Assembly (NCBI GenBank): GCA_017477935.1
Contig: JAFVIC010000015.1
Coordinates: forward strand, 42,440 to 106,439
Direction: 5' to 3'
Source of the DNA: Akkermansia sp.
Lineage (GTDB): Bacteria; Verrucomicrobiota; Verrucomicrobiia; Verrucomicrobiales; Akkermansiaceae
DNA: 64,000 nt
Under the pieces are notes generated by a model. That model ran no database searches. It worked only from the letters and a program-made list of their open reading frames with translations, and had not been told where the DNA came from. Shown in pieces: positions 49,248-57,738 of the stretch; within the stretch, counting starts at the first letter, position 1; every line of letters starts with the position of its first letter. The position numbers and the translations under genes were made by a program.

Positions 49248-51785
49248 ATGAACCCGATAATACCCATTACAATGTGTCTTGCCGTGCCGGCTATGGTGTG
49301 CACGGCCGAACCAACCGCTGATACTCTGTCGCTGGCCGTGCAGGCCGGTGATTATGAGCAACTCCTTACTCTGCTGCGCGAGGGCGCGGAACTACCGCAG
49401 GCGCAGTCGGAGCAGGCTGTTGCGCTGTATCGGGTCGGGGTACTGAGCGGCTGTCTCGATGTGCTGGATTTGTTGCCTTTTGGTGAGCCTGCCGAGGGCG
49501 AAGGGGTAATCGAGCTGGCACTGCGCCACCGTAAAGGCTCGGCTATGGTAGCCTATCTCCTTGAAAAGGGGGCGGACGGCAAGCGTAAGACGACAGATGG
49601 CAGCACATTGCAGCAGTTGGCCGAGAAGTTAGGTGATTTGCGTAGTCAGTTAGTGCTGGATTACTACGTTCGCGGGCAGGTTTCACATTATCTGCCCTGC
49701 TATCATAAACAGTGCCCCGACCTCTTTACTCATACCCCCGGTTTTTATGGTATCGATGTGTTGCAGCACGGGTTCCGTCCCCTGTTCAGCAATGCTGCCT
49801 CCAACGGCAATGTGGATGCCATGCGCCGCCTGCTGGCCGCCGGAGCAGACCCCGGGATTACGGATGATCAGGGCCGCAGTGTCATGTTCCCGGCGGCGTA
49901 TTCCGGGTCGACAGAGCCGTTGCGCCTGCTGCTTGCCATGGGATTTGAGCCGCATGGTTACCTGCGCCATGCATTGTATCGCCCGGCGAATCTACGCTTG
50001 TTGCTGGAGCATGGGGCGGATGTGAATGAGCGCTATGCTGATGGGTCCACACCCTTGCACCATGTGCGCAAACCTGAGGTCTGCCGCGATTTGCTGGCGG
50101 CCGGAGCCGATGTACATGCACGCGATCATCAGGGGCGAACCCCGCTGTTCTACGTTCAGGGGGCCGAGGTTGCCAAGCTGCTGTTGGCCGCCGGGGCTGA
50201 TGTGAATGCCCGCGATGACAAGGGCTGCACCCCGTTGCTGGCCCTGCCCGGTATTGAGCGTGTGGGGGAGGGCTACCCGACCCGGGATGTTCCCGCCATT
50301 ATCGACCTCTTTGCTGCGGCCGGGGCTGATATGCAGGTGAGGAATGCCGCCGGGTACCATGCCTTGGAACTTGCTCTCAGTATGAAGTGGAACGGCACGG
50401 CTATCACTGACTGTCTGAGTCGACATGGTTTGCAGGCTTCGCGCGAATTGCAGCTGCTGCATGCCGTCGGTCGCAGCGACAAGGAGACGGTCGCTCGATT
50501 GCTGGCAGAGGGCGTGAGCCCGAATGCCTGCGATGTCGACGGAATCCCCGCGTTAATCATGGCGATGGATTCGCTCACCACCACGGTTCCTGATGCCGCC
50601 GGTACGGTTGCTCTTCTGCTGGCCTCGGGGGCCGACCCCAATGTGGAGTATCGCGGCATGTGGGCTCTGGAAAAGGCCGCCCTATCCGCTAATCGCAAGG
50701 TCGTGCAGCAATTGCTCGATGCCGGGGCCGATGCCTCGCGCTGCGAGATAGCGTATTATCATCAGGAAAACTGCGCCTACCCCATGCTTGTGCAGGCCGG
50801 GGCACGGGTGCTGCCGCCGGAACCTCAGCGACAGGAAGACCGCTACCTTTCCCCTGATACTGTGTCGGCTATAGAGCAGGGGAACCCGGCCGCTCTGCCC
50901 GGTGGGTTCCATATCATGAACCGCATGGTACCGGGCAGAATTCCCACCCCCATGGCCGGGCCGGATGAAGAGCACTACCTCGGGCGGGGGCTGAACTGTG
51001 GGGGGAATGCTCTCACTCTGGCCGCCGCTCTGGGCAAGACTGATTGTGTGCGCGCGCTGCTGAGCCGCTGCGATATAGAGGCCGGGGATGTGCGTGAGCG
51101 TACGCCTATCATCTACGCCGCGGCGGCCGGGCATACGGATTGCGTGCGCCTGCTGCTCTTTGCCGGGGCGAAACATGCTACCGCCGCTATGGAAAAGGCT
51201 GCCCTATATGGTCACCACGAAGTCGTGGATTTTCTGCTCAGCCGTGGGGTACACCCCGGTCGTGCTGCCGAGTGGTCGCTGGTGAGCGGCAAGCCGCATG
51301 CCGGCTTACTGGCCCGCCGAAGTCCTGATATCAACTTTGCCATGACCTGCGCTGTGCTTTACAACCGCGTAGCGGTGGTGCCGCAGTTGATAGCCAAGGG
51401 GGCTCAGGTACAGCGTTATGGGGCCGATTGGCTCTTTACCGCCGTAGTAGAGGCCGGTCCTGAGCTCATACGTCAGTTGGTAGAGGGCGGGGCCGTTTTG
51501 CCGCCGGATGGCGGGTTACTCATCCGCGCCGCCCTGCATGGGCGCGAGGAGAATGTAGCAGCCTTGCAGCAGCTGGGTTGCAGGATAGGCGAGAGCGTGC
51601 AAGAGGATCTCAACCAAGCTCTCTGCAAAGCCGTGGCAGAGCAGATGCGCCATGAGGTGCGCCTGCTGCTGCAACTGGGGGCCGACCCTGATTATGTTGG
51701 GCGCAGGGTGCGTCGCTCAGCGCGAGATATGGCGGCGGGCGATAGCGAGACCTTGCAGCTGTTCCCGCCCCCGGCAGGTCGATGA
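49248..51785 (+). CDS. Large exported ankyrin-repeat protein
   Basis: An 845-residue protein with a signal peptide (cleavage near MVCTA). About fifteen ankyrin repeats run through it, with LLxAGADxxxxDxxGxTPL-type cores (for example RRLLAAGADPGITDDQGRSV, LLLAAGADVNARDDKGCTPL, LLEHGADVNERY). The central part has a longer non-repeat insertion around 470-560. Export and ankyrin repeats together suggest periplasmic or surface protein-protein contacts. The C-terminal segment around residue 680 resembles the whole mature part of the preceding small gene. Confidence 0.85.
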   Translation: MNPIIPITMCLAVPAMVCTAEPTADTLSLAVQAGDYEQLLTLLREGAELPQAQSEQAVALYRVGVLSGCLDVLDLLPFGEPAEGEGVIELALRHRKGSAMVAYLLEKGADGKRKTTDGSTLQQLAEKLGDLRSQLVLDYYVRGQVSHYLPCYHKQCPDLFTHTPGFYGIDVLQHGFRPLFSNAASNGNVDAMRRLLAAGADPGITDDQGRSVMFPAAYSGSTEPLRLLLAMGFEPHGYLRHALYRPANLRLLLEHGADVNERYADGSTPLHHVRKPEVCRDLLAAGADVHARDHQGRTPLFYVQGAEVAKLLLAAGADVNARDDKGCTPLLALPGIERVGEGYPTRDVPAIIDLFAAAGADMQVRNAAGYHALELALSMKWNGTAITDCLSRHGLQASRELQLLHAVGRSDKETVARLLAEGVSPNACDVDGIPALIMAMDSLTTTVPDAAGTVALLLASGADPNVEYRGMWALEKAALSANRKVVQQLLDAGADASRCEIAYYHQENCAYPMLVQAGARVLPPEPQRQEDRYLSPDTVSAIEQGNPAALPGGFHIMNRMVPGRIPTPMAGPDEEHYLGRGLNCGGNALTLAAALGKTDCVRALLSRCDIEAGDVRERTPIIYAAAAGHTDCVRLLLFAGAKHATAAMEKAALYGHHEVVDFLLSRGVHPGRAAEWSLVSGKPHAGLLARRSPDINFAMTCAVLYNRVAVVPQLIAKGAQVQRYGADWLFTAVVEAGPELIRQLVEGGAVLPPDGGLLIRAALHGREENVAALQQLGCRIGESVQEDLNQALCKAVAEQMRHEVRLLLQLGADPDYVGRRVRRSARDMAAGDSETLQLFPPPAGR

Positions 51786-51809
51786 CATCTCGCCGCGAAG
51801 CCCTTTTTT

Positions 51810-51848
51810 ACCTGTCTTTTTAGCTCAAACTGTGCTAAAAAGACAGGT
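51810..51848. repeat. Perfect 15-bp inverted repeat upstream of the phage-tail-like gene
   Basis: ACCTGTCTTTTTAGC (51810-51824) and its exact complement (51834-51848) surround a 9-nt loop; the right arm ends 2 nt before the ATG at 51851. It may be an operator, a translation-blocking hairpin or a terminator of the ankyrin transcript. The poly-T is inside the stem, unlike a typical terminator. Confidence 0.8.
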
Positions 51849-51850
51849 CT

Positions 51851-54343
51851 ATGCAAGATTCACCATTTATACTTGGTTTTACGGCAGGTGAGCTCAGCCC
51901 ATGGCTTGCCACTCGTTTTGATTTGCAGGCATACCAGCGCGGGGCTGCTCTGCTGCAGAACTTTCTGGTTCAACCCTATGGCGGCCTGCGGCGGCGCAGT
52001 GGCACAGAACTGGTAGCTGTCGCGGCGGCCCAGACTGCCGGGGAGGGGCGATTGATTCCTTTTTGCTTTTCGGAAAGTGACTCGCTGATGCTCGAGTTAT
52101 ATCCGGGCGGCATGCGCGTGTATCGCAACGGGCAACCGGTGCTGCGGGATGACGGTACTTTGTATGAGCTGGACGCCCCATGGAACTCTGCGGCTGAAGT
52201 GCAGGCCCTGCATTGCACGCAGGTGAATGATGTGGTGTATATCACGAGTGTGTATCGCGAGCCGCTGGTGCTCAGCCGATATGCTGACAACGACTGGCGT
52301 TGCGAGTCCTATGCCCCGTCACCGTTCCCGCGTGAAACCTATCAGCAGCAGGCCAACGGTCTGGGGGTGAAGTCGGAAAATCGCGGAAAATCCGTGCTGC
52401 TGACTCTGCATGGAGACTCGCACCGTTTCACCCCCGATATGGTTGACCGCGAGATAGTGGTTGCCGAGGCCGAAACGCCCTCCCGCACGCTGTTTCAGAA
52501 CAAATCGTTCAACATCGATTCAATGGAGTTGCCGGCTCTTATTGTTAACGAAGTGAACAATGACCACGTATGGACGGAGTACGAACCGGCCTCCAAAATG
52601 TACAGTTTCTATACCGTTATCAGACCCTACAAGCCTGAGTATTTTAACGGTCAACCCTCTGCCTCTCAATATCCTGAGTACTTTTTTCCGGGTGCCATGC
52701 GATTGTTTGAAATGAAGCCCTATGAGGTCTGCGGCGATTGGGAAATTCGCACCAACGGCGAGTGGAATGCCGTCTGGGAACTCTGGCGCAGCTATGACAA
52801 CTCGTCCGTCGAGCCTGATTTTCGTCAGTGGCACTGGACCCGCATTCGCACTTTTGAGCAGAATGCCTACTCCGAGCGCAAGAACTACGTCATTTCCGGT
52901 TCGGAGGATTACCCCTGCCGTATGATGTTGGTGTGCCGCAGCTCGGCCACAAATCTGACCTTGGGGCCGAATGTGTATTTCAATATACTGGGCGGAGTGA
53001 GAGAGCACAAATTCATCATACGCGAGTATATATCGCCTACTCAGGCGCGGGCTGAATCCCTGACGCCTTACGAGGACCCCTGCCGCTCATTTTTTACGCG
53101 TAAATGGAGTTTCGGTGCCTATGGCGCGCGAAATGGTTACCCCTCATTCAGCGGGTTGCACCAGGGGCGCCTGTGGTTCGGTGGGTTCCCGGGTATGCCC
53201 ACTACACTGATAGCCAGCGGAGTGAATGATTTTGCCAACTTTCAGGTAAGCTCGGCGGATGATTCGGCTCTGCACCTTACACTGGCAACGGACAACCAGA
53301 GCCGCATATGCTGGGTATGCCCGACCCGCAGTCTGTTGGTCGGCACAACGGAGAGTGAGTGGACCCTGGGCGCAGCCGATGGCGGTACCATGACCCCGTC
53401 GAATGCCGCCTTCGCCCGGCAGTCATCGGTCGGTAGTGAAATCATGCCTGCACAGGGGGTCGAAAACACGGTGTTTTACGTTCAGCGTGGCGGTAAACGC
53501 ATGCGCGAGATATCCTATAAACTGACGGCAGACGGGTTTACCTCGACGGATACCAGCCTGCTTTCCGAGCACCTGTTTACAGCCGGGGTAAGGGTATATG
53601 CCGTGCAGCGTGGTACTGATACACGCTTGTGGGTTCTTATGCGCGATGGTACGCTGGCTGTTCTCACCACCAACACCGAGCAACAGGTAACCGCCTGGCA
53701 GCGCATTGCCTTGCAGGGCAGGCAGGTGCTGAACCTGGCAACGTTGCCTTCGCGCCTCGGCGGTGAGGATGAGGTATGGCTCATTGTGCGCAATGAAAGC
53801 TCCGGTTGCTGTACCATTGAGCGTTTGAGCGCAACCCCGGTGTTTGCGGATGGTTGTGTGAGCGCGGAGTTCAGTACAGCAGCAGGGAGTGCCGGGGAGC
53901 ACCTGGCCGGGTTGAGTGGTTTTGTCTGTCCCGTAGGGAAACCGACTGAAGCGCGCGCGGTGAACTTTGGCCCCGGGGGGGCCTTCACCATACCTGATTT
54001 TGTACCCGGTACCACTTATACCTGTGGCGCGGGGTTCTGCTCTGAGTTGCAAACCATGGCGCTGGAAAATATGCGCAGTTACAACACGGTGCGTCAAGAG
54101 GGGCGCGTGCGATTGCGCGTGCTGGACAGTGACCCCGCTTTCGATTACAAGGGAACCCTCGCGGAGCAGTGGGAACACTATGAACCCGCGCGCGATGCTC
54201 GCTCCTACCCGCACAGCGGCGATATTCGCGTGTCGCAGTTGCCGGAGCCGGGTGTGGGGCAGGGCTTCGCCCTGCGAGTAAACGGCGCGCTTGATTTCCG
54301 CCTTCTGTCTCTTACGGTTGAGTTTGATTTTCACGGGCGTTGA
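51851..54343 (+). CDS. Phage-tail-like protein (T7 tail tubular B-like)
   Basis: An 830-residue protein. The N terminus (FTAGELSPWLATRFDLQAY, then LLQNFLVQPYGGLRRRSGTE) carries the GELSP-R-D-Y and NF-GG-RR-GT pattern of podovirus tail tubular or stabiliser proteins. The later part is beta-rich with FWFGGFPGMPTTL-type stretches. No other phage structural gene, integrase or lysis gene is nearby. It could be a domesticated tail gene or a remnant of a prophage. The following small AP2-like gene is on the opposite strand. Expression starts just after a perfect inverted repeat. Family recognition is by pattern, not by search. Confidence 0.7.
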   Translation: MQDSPFILGFTAGELSPWLATRFDLQAYQRGAALLQNFLVQPYGGLRRRSGTELVAVAAAQTAGEGRLIPFCFSESDSLMLELYPGGMRVYRNGQPVLRDDGTLYELDAPWNSAAEVQALHCTQVNDVVYITSVYREPLVLSRYADNDWRCESYAPSPFPRETYQQQANGLGVKSENRGKSVLLTLHGDSHRFTPDMVDREIVVAEAETPSRTLFQNKSFNIDSMELPALIVNEVNNDHVWTEYEPASKMYSFYTVIRPYKPEYFNGQPSASQYPEYFFPGAMRLFEMKPYEVCGDWEIRTNGEWNAVWELWRSYDNSSVEPDFRQWHWTRIRTFEQNAYSERKNYVISGSEDYPCRMMLVCRSSATNLTLGPNVYFNILGGVREHKFIIREYISPTQARAESLTPYEDPCRSFFTRKWSFGAYGARNGYPSFSGLHQGRLWFGGFPGMPTTLIASGVNDFANFQVSSADDSALHLTLATDNQSRICWVCPTRSLLVGTTESEWTLGAADGGTMTPSNAAFARQSSVGSEIMPAQGVENTVFYVQRGGKRMREISYKLTADGFTSTDTSLLSEHLFTAGVRVYAVQRGTDTRLWVLMRDGTLAVLTTNTEQQVTAWQRIALQGRQVLNLATLPSRLGGEDEVWLIVRNESSGCCTIERLSATPVFADGCVSAEFSTAAGSAGEHLAGLSGFVCPVGKPTEARAVNFGPGGAFTIPDFVPGTTYTCGAGFCSELQTMALENMRSYNTVRQEGRVRLRVLDSDPAFDYKGTLAEQWEHYEPARDARSYPHSGDIRVSQLPEPGVGQGFALRVNGALDFRLLSLTVEFDFHGR

Positions 54344-54365
54344 TGGGAAATTAACCCATGTGGCA

Positions 54366-54401
54366 ACAGCCCCTGCTGACCGGGTGGTCGGCAGGGGCTG
54401 T
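54366..54401 (+). terminator. Hairpin after the phage-tail-like gene
   Basis: A 16-bp stem with one G-T pair (54366-54381 with 54386-54401) and a 4-nt loop, about 20 nt after the stop codon. No T run follows, so termination is likely but not certain. Confidence 0.6.
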
Positions 54402-54439
54402 GCTATAGGCAGGTGGGTTGAAGGGGGGGAGAAAGTCGC

Positions 54440-54709
54440 TTATTTTTCCGGTACCTGCTCGGTGACCGGTTCTTCTATGCCGTTTTTAAAGCGCTCGAAG
54501 ACGCCGCGTGGGTCATCCGGGGTTTGGCGCAAGGCATCGAAAATCCGGTCTCGCATTTCGATGGCTGCCTTGAATGCGGCCTCCTCACTGCCGTACTGGC
54601 GGTCCGAGAAATATTTGGTGAATTGGTTCCATTTGCGGCATATACTCAGGCGCCAGCCCTGGAAGGAGGTCGTCTCGTATGTGTACCGGGTGATATTTCG
54701 CTGTGTCAT
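54440..54709 (-). CDS. Small AP2-domain-like protein
   Basis: An 89-residue protein, start ATG 54709. Residues about 12-45 (FQGWRLSICRKWNQFTKYFSD, then YGSEEAAFKAAIEMRD) have the WxxxI-K-YF-D-YGxxxAA pattern of AP2-type DNA-binding domains, which occur in phage and homing endonucleases as well as in plants. The C-terminal 25 residues are charged. It faces the phage-tail-like gene tail to tail. A regulatory or phage-related role is inference. Confidence 0.55.
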   Translation of the reverse strand: MTQRNITRYTYETTSFQGWRLSICRKWNQFTKYFSDRQYGSEEAAFKAAIEMRDRIFDALRQTPDDPRGVFERFKNGIEEPVTEQVPEK

Positions 54710-54839
54710 GGCTATGTTGCTGTGGTTGAGTATGAGTCGGCGGAAGGTAGTTGGGCTCCCGCGTGCTGCACATAGCATGCCAGATATAACGCCTATTATC
54801 AACCTAACTATATAAAAATTAGGCTGTAAGGTAAAAAGG

Positions 54840-54875
54840 ACGCCCCGCGGCTTCTGTGGAGAAATCGCGGGGCGT
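54840..54875 (-). terminator. Terminator of lpxB
   Basis: A 10-bp GC-rich stem (54840-54849 with 54866-54875) with a 16-nt loop. The minus strand reads on into a TTTT-containing stretch. Confidence 0.65.
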
Positions 54876-54894
54876 GATAATAAAATGTTGCTAA

Positions 54895-56010
54895 TCAGTT
54901 AAAAAGAGACAGTACGGCATCTGCTGCCTTGGCGGCGGCTCCGCCATGCCCCAGGCGGTCCATGGATTCCTTCATGCCGGCCAGCACCTGGGCGCGGGTT
55001 TCGGGGGTGGTGAGTTTTTCCAGCTCGGCTATACAGTTGTCGACATTGAAATCCTGCTGTATGAGTTCCTTGGTCACCGGTTTGTCGATGAGGATGTTCA
55101 CCATGCCGATGTATTTTATAGTCAGTATCATGCGGCCTATCATGTAGGTGCCCCAGGCTACCTTGTAAACCAGAGCGAAGGGCAGCTCATGCAGGGCGGC
55201 TTCGAGCGTGGCTGTGCCGGAGGTTACCAGTGCGGCCTCTGCTCTGTCCATCAGCCCATGGTAACTGCCGGGGCAGATGTTGATGAGCTCGGCCGGTACT
55301 CCGGCTTTGCGGGCCATGTTGCGCATGACTTTTGCCAGTTTTTCAGAACTGGCGGAAGTTTCGAATCTCCACTCGGGGTGTACGGTGCGCAGTTTCTTCA
55401 CCAAATCCAGGAATACCGGGAAATGGCGCTCAATCTCGCGCATGCGGCTACCGGGGAACAGGCCGATAAGCCCTTTCTCCCGTATGTCCGGTCGGCGTTG
55501 CTCCAGAATGTCGTCCACCAGCGGGTGGCCTACGAACTCCGTGCGCAGCCCGGCGGTTTCAAACAACGGTTTTTCGAAGGGGAACGTACACATCATCAAG
55601 TCCAGCACACGGGCAAGCTTAGGTACACGGCTTTTGTGCCAGGCCCACACCATCGGCGCAATAAACCAGGCGATTTTGGTGTTGGGCGAGCTCTTGTGTA
55701 CCCGTTCGGCCAGGCGCTGGTTGAAGCCCGGGTAATCAATGAGGATGAGCCCTTCCGGCTGCTCCGCGGCGATACGGGCGGCCATATCATTGAGTCGGGT
55801 CATGAAAAATCGTGCATGTTTCAGCACCTCGACGATACCGATGACGGCTGCCTGCTCAGCCCAGTCTTCCACCCCCGGGGCGAGGGCATGCATGCGGCTG
55901 CCGCCCAAGCCCACGATTTCGATGTCGGGGTTACGGCGCAGCAGTTCCTGTATGAGCAGCGCGCCTTGTTTGTCGCCACTCTTTTCACCGGCTATCATGA
56001 ATAGTTTCAT
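54895..56010 (-). CDS. lpxB: Lipid-A-disaccharide synthase
   Basis: LpxB joins UDP-2,3-diacylglucosamine and lipid X to make the lipid A disaccharide backbone, at the inner membrane. The 371-residue length and family blocks are normal: MIAGEKSGDKQGALLI, LIDYPGFNQRLAERV, TKIAWFIAPMVWAWHKSRV, FVGHPLVDDI and VTSGTATLEAAL. ATG 56010 is fixed by TTGCCA-17-TAATAT ending 7 nt upstream; the open frame continues beyond. It supports a Gram-negative, LPS-bearing cell. Its promoter faces away from the menF-like gene. Confidence 0.95.
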   Translation of the reverse strand: MKLFMIAGEKSGDKQGALLIQELLRRNPDIEIVGLGGSRMHALAPGVEDWAEQAAVIGIVEVLKHARFFMTRLNDMAARIAAEQPEGLILIDYPGFNQRLAERVHKSSPNTKIAWFIAPMVWAWHKSRVPKLARVLDLMMCTFPFEKPLFETAGLRTEFVGHPLVDDILEQRRPDIREKGLIGLFPGSRMREIERHFPVFLDLVKKLRTVHPEWRFETSASSEKLAKVMRNMARKAGVPAELINICPGSYHGLMDRAEAALVTSGTATLEAALHELPFALVYKVAWGTYMIGRMILTIKYIGMVNILIDKPVTKELIQQDFNVDNCIAELEKLTTPETRAQVLAGMKESMDRLGHGGAAAKAADAVLSLFN

Positions 56011-56017
56011 GCTTTGC

Positions 56018-56046
56018 ATATTAACATATCTGCACGGCTCTGGCAA
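56018..56046 (-). promoter_or_regulatory. Leaderless promoter of lpxB
   Basis: On the minus strand TTGCCA (56041-56046), 17 bp, TAATAT (56018-56023), then 7 nt to the ATG. Confidence 0.75.
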
Positions 56047-56182
56047 GCAGAAGCGCTCCGCCGTGCGAAAAAAAGCTCGCACGGCGAGCGCCGCTCAATT
56101 CCCGCACCCCGAAATCAGCGTATTCCCCGAGAACTCGCGTTTCCGAAAAAACGCCATTCTGTATTTCTGCGTTCCATTTCAT

Positions 56183-56211
56183 TTGCCAAAAAGCTCAGGA
56201 TATGCTAGACT
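56183..56211 (+). promoter_or_regulatory. Leaderless promoter of the isochorismate synthase gene
   Basis: TTGCCA (56183-56188), 17 bp, TAGACT (56206-56211), then 6 nt to the ATG at 56218. Confidence 0.75.
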
Positions 56212-56217
56212 GTGGTC

Positions 56218-57237
56218 ATGCAGATGTGGGAAACGGAGAAAGTGGATGCGCTGTGTCGGCGGCACTGTGCCTTCGCCCTCTATGCTCTGCCCGGTGAAGA
56301 TGAACCTCACTTCTGCATGGCGGCAGATGGTCGCACGGAGGAGGATTTTATCTTCCGTACCGGATTTATCGTAGCCACCTTCACCGGTGAGCAACTCTTT
56401 ATCCCGGCCGAGCTGGCAGAGCCACCCGCCACGGTTGACAACTGGCCCGAGCTGGAACAAGTCCCCACACAGGCTGCCACCACCCGTGGGCAATATGCCG
56501 CCCTCTTCAAACTCTATACCGGCTTTATTCACAGTGGGCAGGTGCGAAAAATCGTGCTGGCCCGCACAGCGGATGAAGCGGTTGCCCCCGATTTTTCCCC
56601 GGGCCTTGCATTCCGCCAAGCCTGCGAGGCTCAGCCGGCGGCATTCAAAGCGCTGGTTCACACCCCTCGGCACGGCACCTGGCTTTTCTGCACGCCTGAG
56701 CAACTCATTACCGGGCAGGGGTGGGACTGGCACACCATGGCGCTGGCCGGCACCCGCATGCCCTGCCGCTTGCCGTGGGACCCCAAAAACCGCCGCGAGC
56801 AGGCCCTGGTGACCGAATTCGTGCGCGAGGTACTCACCCCCCTGGCCGACGAAATCAGCGAAAGCGAGCCGGAGAACCTGCGAGCCGGCAATATCGAGCA
56901 CCTGTGCACACGGTTTCACCTGCGAATGCCGCCGGGGCGCCTGCTGCTCCTGTTGGACCAACTTCCACCCACGCCGGCGGTATGCGGTTCGCCTGTAGCG
57001 GCGGCACGTGAGCTGCTGCTCACATACCCGGATATTGAGCGTTCCTGCTACGCCGGTTACTTAGGCCCCACGGGCGGCGGCTCCATACAGCTCTATGTTT
57101 CGCTGCGCTGCATGCAGATATTCCCGGGTTTTTGTCGCCTGTATGCCGGCGGCGGATTAATGCCGGATTCAGATGAAGAAAGCGAGTGGCAGGAAACCGC
57201 TGCTAAGATGCAGACCATGAGGGCCCTGCTGCATTAA
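56218..57237 (+). CDS. menF: Isochorismate synthase (MenF/EntC family)
   Basis: Converts chorismate to isochorismate, the first committed step of menaquinone (or siderophore) synthesis. The 339-residue protein is somewhat short for the family (about 390-430). Recognisable blocks are KIVLARTAD near residue 115, the ALAGTRMP segment, SEPENLRAGNIEHL, LDQLPPTPAVCGSP and YAGYLGPTGGGSIQLYVSLRC, ending in YAGGGLMPDSDEESEW. These carry the Mg and substrate-binding Glu residues of chorismate-utilising enzymes. MenF is favoured because menD is in the window; EntC cannot be excluded. ATG 56218 is fixed by its promoter. Confidence 0.85.
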   Translation: MQMWETEKVDALCRRHCAFALYALPGEDEPHFCMAADGRTEEDFIFRTGFIVATFTGEQLFIPAELAEPPATVDNWPELEQVPTQAATTRGQYAALFKLYTGFIHSGQVRKIVLARTADEAVAPDFSPGLAFRQACEAQPAAFKALVHTPRHGTWLFCTPEQLITGQGWDWHTMALAGTRMPCRLPWDPKNRREQALVTEFVREVLTPLADEISESEPENLRAGNIEHLCTRFHLRMPPGRLLLLLDQLPPTPAVCGSPVAAARELLLTYPDIERSCYAGYLGPTGGGSIQLYVSLRCMQIFPGFCRLYAGGGLMPDSDEESEWQETAAKMQTMRALLH

Positions 57238-57238
57238 C

Positions 57239-57538
57239 ATCCTTCCTGCCGATGGGGGATTCTCAACAGGCCGCTCTGCCACAGTAAACATCACCGATAG
57301 TGTTGGCTGGTATATGGGCGCCAATTTCGGCTACGGCAGCACAAAGGCTTCTGAGGTTTGGAAAGACATGTATGATAAAAACGGCCAAAAGCCGGAAGTC
57401 GTTTCTGAGTGGGAAGATGATGCTTTCGCGCCGGTCTGGGCCTCTGCTTCTGAGTATCGCTCCATCAACTTTTTCTATGCAGCGGCAGCCTCGTATGAAG
57501 GCTGCCGCTTTTCTGGGCTTACCCTTCTTACCTCATGA
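57239..57538 (+). pseudogene. Remnant of an unidentified gene
   Basis: An open frame without a credible start begins right after the isochorismate synthase stop and runs to 57538. It reads like the end of a secreted or adhesin-like protein, with GGFSTGRSATVNITDSVG, GWYMGANFGYG and VWASASEYRSINFFY. A strong terminator (57481-57513) lies inside it, which suggests the original stop codon was lost and the gene is broken at both ends. Confidence 0.45.
57481..57513 (+). terminator. Intrinsic terminator
   Basis: A perfect 11-bp stem (57481-57491 with 57499-57509), 7-nt loop and TTT. It would end transcripts from the isochorismate synthase gene and the remnant. Confidence 0.8.
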
Positions 57539-57563
57539 CGGAAATCAGTCTTTTCTAACTCAT
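57516..57563 (+). repeat. 48-bp exact direct repeat, copy 1
   Basis: Identical to 57930-57977 over 48 bases, starting GGCTTACCC and ending CTAACTCAT. The copies enclose 366 bp of AT-rich and intron-like sequence. Confidence 0.9.
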
Positions 57564-57649
57564 TTAACAGAAAGCGTCCATCCTCACAAGCGAAAAAAAT
57601 AAAAAATCGGTAACATGCCTATTTTATTGCATTAAGACTATATTATTGA

Positions 57650-57674
57650 GAATGAATATTTTTAATTTTCATTC
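57650..57674. promoter_or_regulatory. AT-rich inverted repeat (possible regulator site)
   Basis: GAATGAATATT (57650-57660), TTT, AATTTTCATTC (57664-57674), 10 of 11 positions complementary. It resembles a metal-regulator (Fur-type) box in composition, but the evidence is weak. Confidence 0.25.
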
Positions 57675-57738
57675 GCGTTTTTACGAGAAAGCCGCTTCTT
57701 TTTTGACATGCCGCCAAAGGCATGTTCAAATACATTTG

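Noticed and set aside
51851..54709. Intact prophage
   Set aside because: Only one tail-like gene and one AP2-like gene are present; no integrase, capsid, terminase or attachment sites are visible.
57650..57674. Confident Fur box
   Set aside because: AT-rich inverted repeat present, but consensus match is poor and no iron gene follows; kept only as a weak site.
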